NCBI RefSeq assembly: GCF_033095865.1
Contig: NZ_AP019365.1
Location: forward strand, 3,569,501-3,633,500
Length of the DNA: 64,000 nucleotides
Origin: Pseudomonas sp. KU43P
GTDB taxonomy: Bacteria; Pseudomonadota; Gammaproteobacteria; Pseudomonadales; Pseudomonadaceae
Direction: 5' to 3'
Notes under the pieces: model-generated
The model's database searches: none
What the model was told of the DNA's origin: nothing
Seen by the model: only the letters and a program-made list of their open reading frames with translations
In this document: positions 17,336 to 27,216 of the stretch, piece after piece
Position numbering within the stretch: position 1 is the first letter of the stretch
Layout of the letters: each line of letters begins with the position of its first letter
Position numbers and translations under genes: made by a program

Positions 17336-17590
17336 TTTTCAGCGCCCAGTAGATCGAGCGCCGCCCGCGCGGCGCATCGCGGATAAATCCGCTCCTACAT
17401 TTGTTGCAACGTACCTATGTCTGATAGGCCATAGTTGCCAGCCTTGGTGGCACGACGCGATTTCTCGACGGGCGCAAAAAGCGGACAACCATGGCCTGAC
17501 AGGCCGTGGTACGTTGCAACAAATATGTAGGAGCGGATTTATCCGCGATGCGCCGCCGCGGGCGGCGCTCGATCTACTGGCCGCTGAAAA
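17336..17590. repeat. 255-bp imperfect palindrome (REPIN/MITE-like)
   Basis: Arms of about 80 bp (17336-17415 and 17508-17590) are inverted copies, sharing GTAGGAGCGGATTTATCCGC, GGTACGTTGCAAC and GATCTACTGG segments. A weaker second layer continues the symmetry inward to a short core. It has no coding frame and lies between convergent genes. The pattern is of a non-autonomous palindromic element. Confidence 0.75.
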
Positions 17591-17610
17591 TGCTGTGGCG
17601 AGCCCCTGAC

Positions 17611-18633
17611 CTACCGCCAATCCCCCTTCTGTGCAAAAAACGCCTGGGCATTCGCCTCGAGGCTCTCCAGGTGATACCCCCCCTCCTGCACAATCACGCA
17701 CGGCATCCGCAACGCCCGAATCCGCTCGCCCAGCGCCGCAAACCCTTCGGTCGTCACCGCCACCTTGCTCTGCGGGTCCAGCTCGTAGATATCGAACCCC
17801 AGCGACAGCACCAGCACCTCGGCACCAAAGTCCTTCACCGCATCCAGCGCTACCTCCAGCTGCCCCATGAAGTCCGCCTCGCTGGCCCCATGGGCCATCG
17901 GCAGGTTGAGGTTGTACCCCTCCCCCGCACCACTGCCGCGCTCGTCCTCGAACCCCGCCACACCCGGATAGAAGTTGGTCGGGTCGCCATGGGTAGACAC
18001 ATACAGCACATCATTGCGTTCGTAGAAGATCTCCTGGATGCCCTGCCCATGGTGCATGTCGGTGTCGAGGATCGCCACGCGGCTGTAGCGGCTGCGCAGG
18101 GCCTGGGCAGCGACGGCGGCATTGTTCACGTAGCAGAACCCACCGGCCGCATCGAACCGCGCATGGTGCCCTGGCGGGCGGCACAGGGCGTAAGCCGCCG
18201 GCTCACCATCAAGAATCGCCTTGGCCGCAGCCACCGCGCTCTGCGCCGACCAGTAAGCCGAGCGCCAGGTGTACTCGCCCACCGGGCAGCTGCCATCGGC
18301 CAGGTAACGCGCGGCCTGGGCGAGAATGCCACGCAAGGCGTTGGGCTCACGCACGAAGATGTTCGACATCACTTCATCGCCCCAGTCCTCGGGCACTTCT
18401 TTCCAGCGTGCATGCGCCTCTTCGAGGAAGGCCAGGTACGCTTCGCCGTGCACGGCCTTGAGCGGGGCAAGGCCGGCGTCGTCGGGCTGGCGAATGTCGA
18501 AGCCAAGGTCCTTGGCCGCCTGCAACAGGCGCTGGGCGCGCTCGGGGACTTCCTGCGGAGTGCGCATGGCGCCTCGCGAGTAGTAGCTGCGAGGGTGGTG
18601 CAGCAGCTGTTCGGGATGGAAGTAACAACGCAT
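17611..18633 (-). CDS. Histone-deacetylase-like amidohydrolase (acetylpolyamine aminohydrolase type)
   Basis: A 340-residue zinc hydrolase of the HDAC superfamily. The catalytic motifs are all seen: CRPPGHHARFDAAGGFCYVNN with the His pair, then the metal ligands in ILDTDMHHGQG, and LSLGFDIYELDP. Length and N terminus fit bacterial acetylpolyamine aminohydrolases, which deacetylate acetylated polyamines or other small N-acetyl amines. It is the last gene of a leftward operon; its ATG overlaps the stop of the M20-type hydrolase (TGATG), so translation is coupled. Confidence 0.87.
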   Translation of the reverse strand: MRCYFHPEQLLHHPRSYYSRGAMRTPQEVPERAQRLLQAAKDLGFDIRQPDDAGLAPLKAVHGEAYLAFLEEAHARWKEVPEDWGDEVMSNIFVREPNALRGILAQAARYLADGSCPVGEYTWRSAYWSAQSAVAAAKAILDGEPAAYALCRPPGHHARFDAAGGFCYVNNAAVAAQALRSRYSRVAILDTDMHHGQGIQEIFYERNDVLYVSTHGDPTNFYPGVAGFEDERGSGAGEGYNLNLPMAHGASEADFMGQLEVALDAVKDFGAEVLVLSLGFDIYELDPQSKVAVTTEGFAALGERIRALRMPCVIVQEGGYHLESLEANAQAFFAQKGDWR

Positions 18634-19874
18634 CAGGCATCTCCTTGTTCTGTATGGCCAGCGCGGGCCAGCACGGCATTGAGCAATACGTCGACACCCT
18701 GGCGGGCGTCCTCGGGAAGCACATCTTCGGCCTCGTTGTGGCTCAGGCCACCGACGCAGGGGATGAACACCATGGCCGTCGGGCAGTAGCGTGCCAGCAG
18801 GATAGCGTCATGGCCGGCGCCGCTGACGATTGCCTGCTGGGCATAGCCCAGGCCGTCCACCGCTTGCTGCACGGCCGCCACGCACTCGGCATCGAATGGC
18901 GTCGCCGGGCTGACCCAGTGGCGCTCGATGCGCACCTGTAGACCGCGCTGGGCAGCAATGGCCTGCAACTGTTGACTCAGATCGCGCTCCATGGCCTCGA
19001 TGGCCTCGTCACGGTGGTGGCGCAGGTCGACCGTGAAGCGCAGCGAACCTGGAATGGTATTGCGCGAAGACTTGGCGATCGACAGCTCGCCCACGGTGGT
19101 CAAGCCTTGCGGGGCGAAATCGGCGGCCAGTTGCTCGACCGCCAGGATCATCCGCGCGGCGCCATACAAAGCATCCTTGCGCAGCGGCATCGGCGTGGTG
19201 CCGGCATGGGCCGCCATGCCTTCGACGGTGACATCCAGCCAGCGGATGGCCTGGCCGCCAGTGACGACGCCGATGGCCTTGGCGTTGTCCTCGAGAATCG
19301 GGCCCTGCTCGATATGCGCCTCGAAGTAAGCATCGACCTTGCCGCCCAGTGGGCGCTGGCCGGCGTAACCAGTGCGCTTCAGCTCATCGGCCACGCTGAT
19401 GCCGTCGGCATCGCGGATGGCCAGGGCCTGCTCCAGCGCGAGGGTGCCGGTGAACACTGCCGAGCCGAACATCGCCGGGGTGAAGCGCGCGCCCTCCTCG
19501 TTGGTCCAGACGGCGATTTCCAGCGGCTTGCGGGTCTGGATACCCAGGTCGTTCAGGCGGCGTACCACCTCCAGGCCAGCCAGTACTCCGTAAACGCCAT
19601 CGAAACGGCCGCCTTCGGGCTGGGTGTCGAGGTGGCTGCCCATCATCACCGGGGCGGCATCGGCGTCGGTGCCCGGGCGACGGGCGAACAGGTTGCCGAT
19701 GGCATCCACCGACAGGCTCAGGCCCGCTTCGCGGCACCAATGGCTGAACAGCTCGCGGCCGGCCTTGTCTTCGTCGCTCAGGGCCAGGCGGCGGCTACCA
19801 CCGCGGGCGGTGGCGCCGACTTCGGCCATGGCCATCAGGCTCGCCCACAGGCGCTCGCCGTTGCTTTTCAACAT
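18633..19874 (-). CDS. Zn-dependent N-carbamoyl/ureido amidohydrolase (HyuC/AllC, M20 family)
   Basis: A 413-residue metallopeptidase-fold hydrolase. It shows GSHLDTQPEGGRFDGVYG, NEEGARF, HIEQGPILE and SGAGHDA, the metal-binding and dimer motifs of the branch that holds N-carbamoyl-L-amino-acid hydrolase, beta-ureidopropionase and allantoate amidohydrolase. The exact substrate is not decidable from motifs. The ATG at 19874 follows AGGAG; the upstream GTG lacks a site. It lies between an MFS porter and an HDAC-like deacetylase in one operon. Confidence 0.88.
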   Translation of the reverse strand: MLKSNGERLWASLMAMAEVGATARGGSRRLALSDEDKAGRELFSHWCREAGLSLSVDAIGNLFARRPGTDADAAPVMMGSHLDTQPEGGRFDGVYGVLAGLEVVRRLNDLGIQTRKPLEIAVWTNEEGARFTPAMFGSAVFTGTLALEQALAIRDADGISVADELKRTGYAGQRPLGGKVDAYFEAHIEQGPILEDNAKAIGVVTGGQAIRWLDVTVEGMAAHAGTTPMPLRKDALYGAARMILAVEQLAADFAPQGLTTVGELSIAKSSRNTIPGSLRFTVDLRHHRDEAIEAMERDLSQQLQAIAAQRGLQVRIERHWVSPATPFDAECVAAVQQAVDGLGYAQQAIVSGAGHDAILLARYCPTAMVFIPCVGGLSHNEAEDVLPEDARQGVDVLLNAVLARAGHTEQGDA

Positions 19875-19902
19875 AGGGGTACTCCTCACTAAAACGGATG
19901 AT

Positions 19903-21207
19903 TCAGGCCAGTTCCGGCTGCTGGCTACGGGTGTACTGGCGCGCCAGGGCCAGCACGCAGACCAGGGAAATGCTGGCGATCAGGGTGTAGAACACGGCCA
20001 TCGGCCACCACTGCCCGGTGAAGGTGTGGGCCAGCCAGGTGCCGATCAGCGGGGTCAGGCCGCCCGCAATGGCACCGCAAACCTGATAAGCCATGGAAAT
20101 GGCGGTGTAGCGCACGCGGGTTTCGAACATGCCGCTGACGTAACCGGCAATCACCGCGTAGAACGAGGCCATGCACGCGGCAGCCAGGGCGATGCCCAGA
20201 ACGATCAACGGACCCTGGCCTGAGCTGACCAACACGAACATCGGGTACGGCGAAGCCATGGCCAGCAATGCCATCAGGGCCAGGAAGCGGGTGGCGCCGA
20301 GTTTTTCCGACAGCCACGCGGCCAGCGGCTGCACGCAGAACTGGATGATCGCCACGAAGAACAGGCACTCGAGGATCAGCGACCGCTCAAGGTGCAACTG
20401 CTGGGTGGTGTAGCTGATCATGAAGGTATTGGTGAAATAGACTCCGGCAATGCCCAGGGTATTGGCACCGATGCACAGCAGCAGCGGGCGCCAGGCGGTG
20501 CGTAGCACTTCCAGCACCGGTGCCTGTTCCTTGCGCCGGGCTTTTTCCGCCTGCTCACGGCTGGCCAGGAACTCGGGGGACTCGTTGACCCCCAGACGAA
20601 TCGCCAGGCCCACCAGCAACAGCAGCGCGCTGGCCAGGAACGGCACGCGCCAGCCCCAGCTCATCAACGCTTCCTCGGGTAGACGGGTGACGGTGCCAAA
20701 GGCCAGCAGCGAGAGAATCAACCCCGCCGGGCTGCCCAGTTGGGCGAACGAGGCAAAGAAGTTGCGCCGGCCCTTGGGCGCATGCTCCCCGGCCATCAGC
20801 ACCGCGCCGCCCCACTCGCCGCCCACGGCGATGCCCTGGACCACACGCAGGATGATCAGCAGCACCGGTGCGGCAGTGCCGATCTGTGCGTAGGTCGGCA
20901 GCAGGCCGATGCACACGGTGACGATGCCCATCATCAGCAAGGTGATGACCAGCGATTTCTTGCGCCCGATCCGGTCGCCCACATGGCCGAACACGATGCC
21001 GCCCAGCGGGCGGGCAAAGAAGCCCACGGCAAAGGTGCCAAAGGCGGCCATGGTGCTGAACAGGCTGTTGTCGGAGGGGAAGAACAAGGCGCCGAACACC
21101 AGCGCGGCGGCAGTGGCGTAAATGTAGAAGTCGTACCACTCGATCATGGTACCGATGAACGCGGCGGCGGCGGCACGGCGCGGCTGGGGCGAAGCGTTTG
21201 GCTTCAT
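19903..21207 (-). CDS. MFS transporter, metabolite:H+ symporter (MHS) type
   Basis: A 434-residue twelve-helix porter. The start AAAAFIGTMIEWYDFYIYATAA and the loop GHVGDRIGRKKSLVI are hallmarks of the MHS branch (KgtP, ShiA, ProP relatives), which bring organic acids, betaines or shikimate in with protons. AGGAG precedes the ATG. It is the first gene of a leftward operon and is divergent from a LysR gene, so it probably imports the compound degraded by the two hydrolases downstream. Confidence 0.87.
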   Translation of the reverse strand: MKPNASPQPRRAAAAAFIGTMIEWYDFYIYATAAALVFGALFFPSDNSLFSTMAAFGTFAVGFFARPLGGIVFGHVGDRIGRKKSLVITLLMMGIVTVCIGLLPTYAQIGTAAPVLLIILRVVQGIAVGGEWGGAVLMAGEHAPKGRRNFFASFAQLGSPAGLILSLLAFGTVTRLPEEALMSWGWRVPFLASALLLLVGLAIRLGVNESPEFLASREQAEKARRKEQAPVLEVLRTAWRPLLLCIGANTLGIAGVYFTNTFMISYTTQQLHLERSLILECLFFVAIIQFCVQPLAAWLSEKLGATRFLALMALLAMASPYPMFVLVSSGQGPLIVLGIALAAACMASFYAVIAGYVSGMFETRVRYTAISMAYQVCGAIAGGLTPLIGTWLAHTFTGQWWPMAVFYTLIASISLVCVLALARQYTRSQQPELA

Positions 21208-21360
21208 GGGGGCTCCTTTGCTTGTTTTTCTGGCAGGAGTTGGAGGGTCACGGTGGCGCTCTGGCGGCGCTCTGACTGCGATTTATCGTCCCGGGGCTAT
21301 GATTAGTCAATTTTCTATTTATTATTCGAACTATTAACCACGCTTATCATCGAGCCCGAC

Positions 21361-22269
21361 ATGTCCGACCGCCTGCTCAACGACCGCCTTGACTGGAACC
21401 TGCTGCGCACCTTCCGCGTCATCGGCCAGGAATTGTCGATCAGCCGCGCCGCCGCGCGTCTGCACCTGACCCAGCCGGCGGTGAGCCAGGCGCTCAAACG
21501 CCTGGAAGACCAACTGGGCCGACAGTTGATCGCACGCCGCGGGCCGCGCTTCGTGCTCACCGATATGGGCGAGCAGTTGTTCCAGCTGGCCGGTGAGGTA
21601 TACGGGCAGATGTCGCAGATCGGCGGCCTCCTGGAACAACCTGCGGATGAACTGGTGGGCAAGGTGCGCTTGCTGATGATCAGCCGCATCGTCAGCGAGC
21701 GTTTCGACGATTTTCTTGCCGATTTCCACCGTCTTCACCCGCGGGTCGATCTGGAAATCGACGTGATGCGCAGCTCCGACATCGTCGCCGCCCTGCAGGA
21801 AAAGACCGCCACTGCAGGCCTGAGCCTCAACCGTCGGCCGCAGCCCCGGCTGGAGCAACGCCTGTTCCTGCGCCAGCGCTATGCCTTTTTCTGCGGCAAG
21901 CACCATGCCTTGTTCGGTCAGCTGGAGGGCGACCTGCAGCGGGAGAATTTCGTCAGTTTCACCAGCGACCAGATCGGCGGAATGCTCTCGCCGCTGACCA
22001 TCTTCCGGGACCAGCAAGGGTTTTCCGGGCGGATCGTTGCGTCTTCGCCAAGCCTTGAGGAAGTGCGCCGGCTGGTCATCGCCGGGTTCGGCATCGGCTG
22101 CCTGCCGGAGCACGTAGTAGCAGCCGATGTGGCGGCGGGGTTGCTGTGGAAGCTGGCACCTCAGGAAGGGATCGCGGATGTGGACATTCACCTGCTGTGG
22201 AACCGGGAACAACGTTTGAGCCGGGCTGAAGAGGTGTTCATCGAAGCGCTGCAAGCCAGCCTTGACTGA
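21361..22269 (+). CDS. LysR-type transcriptional regulator
   Basis: A 302-residue regulator with the N-terminal helix-turn-helix QELSISRAAARLHLTQPAVS and a C-terminal effector-binding domain. It is divergent from the MFS/amidohydrolase/deacetylase operon; the 153-bp gap holds an AT-rich segment (TTTCTATTTATTATTCGAAC) suited to shared promoters. It is the likely activator of that operon, with the substrate or a product as ligand; this is inference from arrangement. Confidence 0.87.
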   Translation: MSDRLLNDRLDWNLLRTFRVIGQELSISRAAARLHLTQPAVSQALKRLEDQLGRQLIARRGPRFVLTDMGEQLFQLAGEVYGQMSQIGGLLEQPADELVGKVRLLMISRIVSERFDDFLADFHRLHPRVDLEIDVMRSSDIVAALQEKTATAGLSLNRRPQPRLEQRLFLRQRYAFFCGKHHALFGQLEGDLQRENFVSFTSDQIGGMLSPLTIFRDQQGFSGRIVASSPSLEEVRRLVIAGFGIGCLPEHVVAADVAAGLLWKLAPQEGIADVDIHLLWNREQRLSRAEEVFIEALQASLD

Positions 22270-22382
22270 CAGGCGGGCCGGGCAAAACTTGGATCCCATC
22301 CATTGAGAGAGTATGCTACGCACAATAGCCATATGCCATCACTCCAGGCGCACCCTGCGCCTGGTGCTCAAGGACGAGACCC

Positions 22383-22925
22383 GTGCCCAGCCACCCTACC
22401 CGCCATACCATCGCCCGCCAGTGGCAACTGCTCAAGCTGCTGCCCGACCGCCACCCCGGCATGAGTTCCCTGCAACTGCAGGCCGCTTTGGCCAAGGCCG
22501 GCCACAAGACCAGCAAACGCACCGTCGAACGCGACCTCAACGAGCTGGCCACGCTGTTTCCGCTGCACTGCAACAGCAAAGGCATGCCCTATGGCTGGTA
22601 TTGGCAACCGGGGTTGAGCCTGGATGAAATCCAGCAGCTGCAGCCCGATAGACTCTCCCCGACGGAGCAGATCGAATTGCGCGCGTGGGTGGACGATGGC
22701 CTTGCACGGCGCCTGGAAGGCCAGCCGCTGTCCGAAGACATGCAACTGGCGCCACAGCGCACCGGCGGCGCGAGGCTGGCGGCTACGGTGGATGACAGCC
22801 GTGCGCTGATGGGCTGGCTGTTGTCCCAGGCAGGTTCCATTCGCGTGCAGGCGCCGGAAGCGCTGCGCATGGCCATGGTCGAACAGCTGCGCCAGAGCCT
22901 GGCGCTGCACGACGGCAGTCACTGA
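22383..22925 (+). CDS. Short WYL-type helix-turn-helix regulator
   Basis: A 180-residue protein. Residues 10-55 form a winged helix of the DeoR/YafY type (SSLQLQAALAKAGHKTSKRTVERDLNEL), and the end (MGWLLSQAGSIRVQAPEALRMAMVEQL) matches the C-terminal extension of WYL regulators. The central WYL fold itself seems missing, since full-length members are about 300 residues. A GTG start at 22383 has AAGGA upstream. It may be a natural short form or an old internal deletion. Confidence 0.7.
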   Translation: MPSHPTRHTIARQWQLLKLLPDRHPGMSSLQLQAALAKAGHKTSKRTVERDLNELATLFPLHCNSKGMPYGWYWQPGLSLDEIQQLQPDRLSPTEQIELRAWVDDGLARRLEGQPLSEDMQLAPQRTGGARLAATVDDSRALMGWLLSQAGSIRVQAPEALRMAMVEQLRQSLALHDGSH

Positions 22926-22970
22926 TACCGCAGCGTCCTGAGTCAGCTCCCACAGCAAGTTGTGTGCGGC

Positions 22971-23705
22971 TCAAGACGGCAATCCAGAAGCCCGCCGCCG
23001 CACGCTGCAGGCATACCCCAACCCGAGCACACCCAACAGCAGCACGCCCAGCAGCAACATCAGCTCACTGCTGTAGCGCGCCACCAGCGCCGGGAAGCCG
23101 GCGAACTCGCGGTACACCCGGACATTCGCCGCGCCATCGGCATGGCTGATACCGATGCCGCCCTGGCGGATCTGCGCATAGTCGGCATCGAAATAGACCC
23201 ACACCTTGCACGCCCCGCCCGGTTCGATGCTGGCGATCTCGATCAGGGGCGTGGAGGCTTCGTAGAGGGTGTCGTTGCCCGCAGTATCGCGCACCTGCAC
23301 CAGCCCCTTGGCCGGCAGGTGGATCCTGACCTCGTGCACGGTTTTTTCGCCCGTGTTGTGCAGATCGATCAGCAGGCCTGTACGGTGATCCACCAGCCCC
23401 GCTTCGAACGGTTTGGCGAACATCTGGGCGTAAGGTGCCTGGGCCAGCTCCACCAACCGGTCAACCTGGTCCGGGTTCAAGGCACCTTGGGTGATACGGT
23501 TGATGCGCGGCTGCAACTGTTCGTACTTGAGCTGTTCGTTGGCGCGGGTGATGCGCTCGCTGAACTGGCTCGGATAAGTAAGGTAGGCGTAGGTCAGGGA
23601 AGCATCCAGGCGTGCAGGGCTCTTGAACACCATGTAGACCAGCAACACGGCGATCAGGGCCAGCAACGTGGCCACGAGGCGTTTTCTGGTGATGTCCCAA
23701 CTCAA
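22971..23705 (-). CDS. Two-TM protein with extracytoplasmic domain, function unknown
   Basis: A 244-residue protein with a membrane anchor near the N terminus (LVATLLALIAVLLVYMVF), an extracytoplasmic middle of about 180 residues, and a second membrane helix near the C terminus (ELMLLLGVLLLGVLGLGYA) with a short basic tail. The middle has a beta-sandwich-like stretch (TGLLIDLHNTGEKTVHEVRI). The TTG at 23705 is chosen because GAAGGA lies just upstream; a longer TTG-started form lacks a site. I do not recognise the family. Confidence 0.6.
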   Translation of the reverse strand: MSWDITRKRLVATLLALIAVLLVYMVFKSPARLDASLTYAYLTYPSQFSERITRANEQLKYEQLQPRINRITQGALNPDQVDRLVELAQAPYAQMFAKPFEAGLVDHRTGLLIDLHNTGEKTVHEVRIHLPAKGLVQVRDTAGNDTLYEASTPLIEIASIEPGGACKVWVYFDADYAQIRQGGIGISHADGAANVRVYREFAGFPALVARYSSELMLLLGVLLLGVLGLGYACSVRRRASGLPS

Positions 23706-23784
23706 CGGTACGATTCCTTCTGTAGCGCCTGGTAAGTGTGAAGCGGACCAAAGAGTGCCAAGTTCAAGGGGCCTGGGCAAGGGC

Positions 23785-24528
23785 TCAGCGGGCCAGCAAC
23801 TGCGGCAACGATGCCATCAGCATGGCCACCCCCGACAAGGTCAGCAAACCCAGCACCACCCGGCGGAACGCTTGCTCGCTGATCCCCATGTACATCCGCG
23901 TGCCGAGCAATGCCGGCAAGGCCATGGCCAGCAGCACGACGCCGAACGAAGGCAGCATGTCGCGGGTGACCACACCGGTGCCGAGGTAGGTGAGCATCGT
24001 CACCAGCAGCATCGACAGGTTGAAGTTCTGGATCACCGCGCGCTGGGTATCGCGTTCGAAGCCGCGCAAGGTACACCACAGTGTAGGCACTGTGCCGGTA
24101 AAGCCACCGATACCGCCCAGGGCCCCGCCGAGCATGCCCACCGCGCCGTCGGCCAGGCGGTTGCCCCGCAGCCTTGGCAGGCGCGGCGCCAGCAGCATCA
24201 ACGGGCACCACAGCACCAGCAAGGTGCCGAACACCGCCTTGAACCAGAGCATGTTGAGGTAAGGCAGCACCCACACCCCCAGCGGGATGCCGGCCAGGCC
24301 GCCGAGCACGAAAGGCCACAGCAACGGCCAACTGAAGCCGCGACGCACGCTGAACACAGCGATGAGCTGGCCAGCGAGGCTGCCGAACACGGTCAGCGAA
24401 GCCGCCAGGCGCGGCTCCAGGCCCCAGGCCCAGAACGACATGGCGACCATGCCGAAGGCAAAACCGGAAAGGCCCTGGACGAAACCGGCAACGATGGCGC
24501 CTATGGCGATGAGGTAGAGCGAGTCCAT
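23785..24528 (-). CDS. TauE/SafE-family sulfite/anion exporter
   Basis: A 247-residue inner-membrane protein with about eight hydrophobic segments in two related halves, the layout of TauE/SafE (DUF81). Typical sequence features are GLSGFAFGMVAMSFWAWGLEPR near the start and GALGGIGGFTGTVPTLWCTLRG in the middle. The family exports sulfite, sulfoacetate and related anions or remains uncharacterised; the substrate is not known here. The next gene on the strand lies about 80 bp away. Confidence 0.85.
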   Translation of the reverse strand: MDSLYLIAIGAIVAGFVQGLSGFAFGMVAMSFWAWGLEPRLAASLTVFGSLAGQLIAVFSVRRGFSWPLLWPFVLGGLAGIPLGVWVLPYLNMLWFKAVFGTLLVLWCPLMLLAPRLPRLRGNRLADGAVGMLGGALGGIGGFTGTVPTLWCTLRGFERDTQRAVIQNFNLSMLLVTMLTYLGTGVVTRDMLPSFGVVLLAMALPALLGTRMYMGISEQAFRRVVLGLLTLSGVAMLMASLPQLLAR

Positions 24529-24609
24529 GGGTATTTGTCAGCTTGGCTTGGTTCAGCGCCATACCATGCCAGAGCTGAGGGCGGATGTCTGCCCGAAACC
24601 GGCCTTGTC

Positions 24610-24686
24610 AGAGCCGGCTTGCCGGCGATGCAGGCGCTGCGGTGCATGGCTCCGGCTTCGCCGGTGATCGCCGGCTAGCCGGCTCT
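24610..24686. repeat. REP inverted pair
   Basis: AGAGCCGGCTTGCCGGCGAT (24610-24629) and its inverse with one mismatch (24667-24686) between the TauE gene and codA. Confidence 0.85.
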
Positions 24687-24752
24687 CACAGCAATCACGT
24701 CAACTTCTGGACGTGGAGCACGACAGTCACTCCCACAAGGATCGCCAACGCC

Positions 24753-25994
24753 TTATGCAAAGCGCTCGACCTGCGCCGGGGTCCGGCGCATCAGTACCTT
24801 GCCATGACGCACCGACACCAGCGCATGCCCCTGGCTGCGGACCATCTCGTAATCATCGGCCGCCGACAGCAGCAACAGGTTCGCCGGGCGCCCCACCTCG
24901 ATGCCGTAGCGCTCCCCCAGGTTGAGGGTGCGGGCACTGTTGTCGGTAATCAGGTCCAGGCACCGCTGCAGGTCTTCGTAACCGAGCATGTGGCAGATGT
25001 GCAGGCCGGCCTCGAGAATGCGCAGGATGTTGCCGTTGCCCAGCGGGTACCAAGGGTCGACGATAGAGTCCTGGCCGAAGCACACGTTCATCCCCGCCCG
25101 ATCGATCTCGGCCACGCGGGTCAGGCCGCGGCGTTTCGGGTAGGTGTCGAAGCGCCCCTGCAGGTGGATGCTCTCGGTCGGGCACGAGACGAAGTTGATA
25201 CTCGACATCTTCAGCAGGCGGAACAGCTTGGAGCAGTAGGCATTGTCATACGACCCCATGGCCGTGGTGTGGCTCGCTGTCACCCGTGCGCCCATGCCAC
25301 GCACCCGCGCCTCTTCGGCCAGTACTTCGAGGAAACGCGACTGCGGGTCGTCGGTCTCGTCGCAGTGCACGTCCACCAGGCAACCGGTGCGCTCGGCCAG
25401 CTCCATCAGGAACTTCACCGACGACACGCCCTGATCGCGGGTGTTCTCGAAATGCGGAATGCCGCCAACCACATCGGCACCCATGGCCACCGCCTCGGTC
25501 ATCAGTGCCCGGCCATTGGCATACGATTCGATGCCCTCCTGGGGGAAGGCGACGATCTGCAGGTCGACCAGGGCGCGCACTTCTTCACGCACCTCGACCA
25601 TGGCCTTGAGTGCGGTGAGCTTGGGGTCGGTCACGTCGACGTGGGTGCGCACATGCTGGATACCGTGGTCCACCAGCATGCCGATGGTCTTCTTGGCGCG
25701 GGCCTTGATGTCTTCATGGGTGGTGATTGCCTTGCGCTCGGCCCAGCGCTCGATGCCTTCGAACAGCGTGCCGCTCATGTTCCAGTTCGGCTCGCCCGCC
25801 GTGAGGGTCGCATCCAGGTGAATGTGCGGTTCGACGAAAGGTGCCACCACCAGATTCTGCTGGGCATCCAGATCTTCCGGCGCCCCCAGCGCCTGTACAT
25901 CGGCCTGGGGTTGGATGGCGGCGATCCGCTCGCCCTGCAGTTCGATGCGGAACAGGCCGGCCTTGCCACGCAGGCGTGCATTGATGATGTTCAT
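24753..25994 (-). CDS. codA: Cytosine deaminase
   Basis: A 413-residue amidohydrolase that converts cytosine to uracil and ammonia in the cytoplasm. Metal-binding and active-site segments are clear: [15 protein letters not shown], the [19 protein letters not shown] region, [16 protein letters not shown], and [15 protein letters not shown]. Length equals other bacterial CodA proteins. AGGAG precedes the ATG. It is the last gene of codB-pucR-codA, four bases after the regulator, so uptake, sensing and deamination are transcribed together. Confidence 0.93.
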   Translation of the reverse strand: MNIINARLRGKAGLFRIELQGERIAAIQPQADVQALGAPEDLDAQQNLVVAPFVEPHIHLDATLTAGEPNWNMSGTLFEGIERWAERKAITTHEDIKARAKKTIGMLVDHGIQHVRTHVDVTDPKLTALKAMVEVREEVRALVDLQIVAFPQEGIESYANGRALMTEAVAMGADVVGGIPHFENTRDQGVSSVKFLMELAERTGCLVDVHCDETDDPQSRFLEVLAEEARVRGMGARVTASHTTAMGSYDNAYCSKLFRLLKMSSINFVSCPTESIHLQGRFDTYPKRRGLTRVAEIDRAGMNVCFGQDSIVDPWYPLGNGNILRILEAGLHICHMLGYEDLQRCLDLITDNSARTLNLGERYGIEVGRPANLLLLSAADDYEMVRSQGHALVSVRHGKVLMRRTPAQVERFA

Positions 25995-25998
25995 GGTG

Positions 25999-27216
25999 TT
26001 ACTCCTTGCCTTGGGCTTCGGTCATGCGCCATATCAGCATAGCGACCGCAGCATTCATGCGAAAAAGCGGGTCGTCCAGGGACTGCCCGCTCAGTTGTTC
26101 GATGCGTTGCATCCGTTGGTTGATAGTGTTGCGGTGCACACCCAGGCGCTGACCGGCCTTGAAGCCGTTGCCGTTCTCCATGAGCAGCGCGTCGAGGGTA
26201 TGCAGCAGAGTATTGGGCTGCTTGCGGCCCGTGCTGCGCAGTGGGCCGAGGGTCTGGGTGACGAAATCGTCGAGCAGCGAACGGTCGACGATCCCCTGCA
26301 GCAAGCGCAGCACGCCCAGTTCGCTGAAGTCGCACAGGCCGGTGGCAGGGCGTAGATTTTGCGCCACCTCCAGCGCCTGGCGGGCTTCGTTGAGTGCCTG
26401 GCGGTAACGGGCACAGTCCTCGGCGGGGCTGGAAAGGCCCATGAACAGGCCCATCTCCCCCGCCAGCGCCGCCAGTTGCCGATGCAGGTCGGCCAGGGCG
26501 GAGCGCAGGTCCGGGGCGTCTGGCAGCAGCAGCACGAACAGGTCGCCCGCCAAGTGCGCAGTGACCGCTTCGGGCCGGCCACGACACCAGGCTTCGAGCA
26601 GGTCTTCCAGTGCTTGCCGGGTGCCCTGCCACAGGCGCTCGCCCTGGGCCAGCCCGTGCCGCTGGAACAGCCCGTCGACCGCCGACAGCCGAAGCGCCAC
26701 CAGCCGGCGCGGCCCGTCCAGGGCCAGTTGCAGGTGCGCCGCACGCTGGCGGGCGATGGCCAGGCTTGGGTAATCACCCGTCAGCAATTGGCCGAGGATG
26801 TCGTTGCGCGAACGCCGCTCCTGGCTCATCTGCACCAGTGCGGTGCCGATCAGGTGGGTTACCACCACCATCTTCAGCGCGTAGGGCTGCTCGATCAGCG
26901 GCAGGCCCAACTGCTCGGCACGGGCGATTACCGCAGGCGGTATGTGCTGGATGAACGAACCGCCGGTGAGGATCACCATGCCGGCGATGCCCACCGCCTC
27001 GCCATCCTCGACCAGGCTCAGCAGGTTGTTCTCGCCACGCGGGTGGTTGATGCCGGTGACGAACACCAGTTCGCCGCCCATCACCCACTCGGCGATGCCT
27101 TCGTTCTCGGCCACATAGGGCCAGCGCACCCGCCGCTGCAGGTGGCGTGCACCGGCTCGCACGCGCATGTCCTGCAGGCCCGGCAGGCGAAGGATTTCGT
27201 CCAGTGCCAAGCTCAC
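25999..27216 (-). CDS. PucR-family transcriptional regulator of the cytosine operon
   Basis: A 405-residue regulator with an N-terminal PucR domain ([18 protein letters not shown]...) and a C-terminal helix-turn-helix ([20 protein letters not shown]) of the PucR/CdaR type. A start at GTG 27216 overlaps the codB stop as GTGA and has GAGG eight bases before it, which is better than the longer form. PucR members sense purines, pyrimidine precursors or related compounds; its position between codB and codA makes cytosine or a product the likely effector. Confidence 0.85.
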   Translation of the reverse strand: MSLALDEILRLPGLQDMRVRAGARHLQRRVRWPYVAENEGIAEWVMGGELVFVTGINHPRGENNLLSLVEDGEAVGIAGMVILTGGSFIQHIPPAVIARAEQLGLPLIEQPYALKMVVVTHLIGTALVQMSQERRSRNDILGQLLTGDYPSLAIARQRAAHLQLALDGPRRLVALRLSAVDGLFQRHGLAQGERLWQGTRQALEDLLEAWCRGRPEAVTAHLAGDLFVLLLPDAPDLRSALADLHRQLAALAGEMGLFMGLSSPAEDCARYRQALNEARQALEVAQNLRPATGLCDFSELGVLRLLQGIVDRSLLDDFVTQTLGPLRSTGRKQPNTLLHTLDALLMENGNGFKAGQRLGVHRNTINQRMQRIEQLSGQSLDDPLFRMNAAVAMLIWRMTEAQGKE

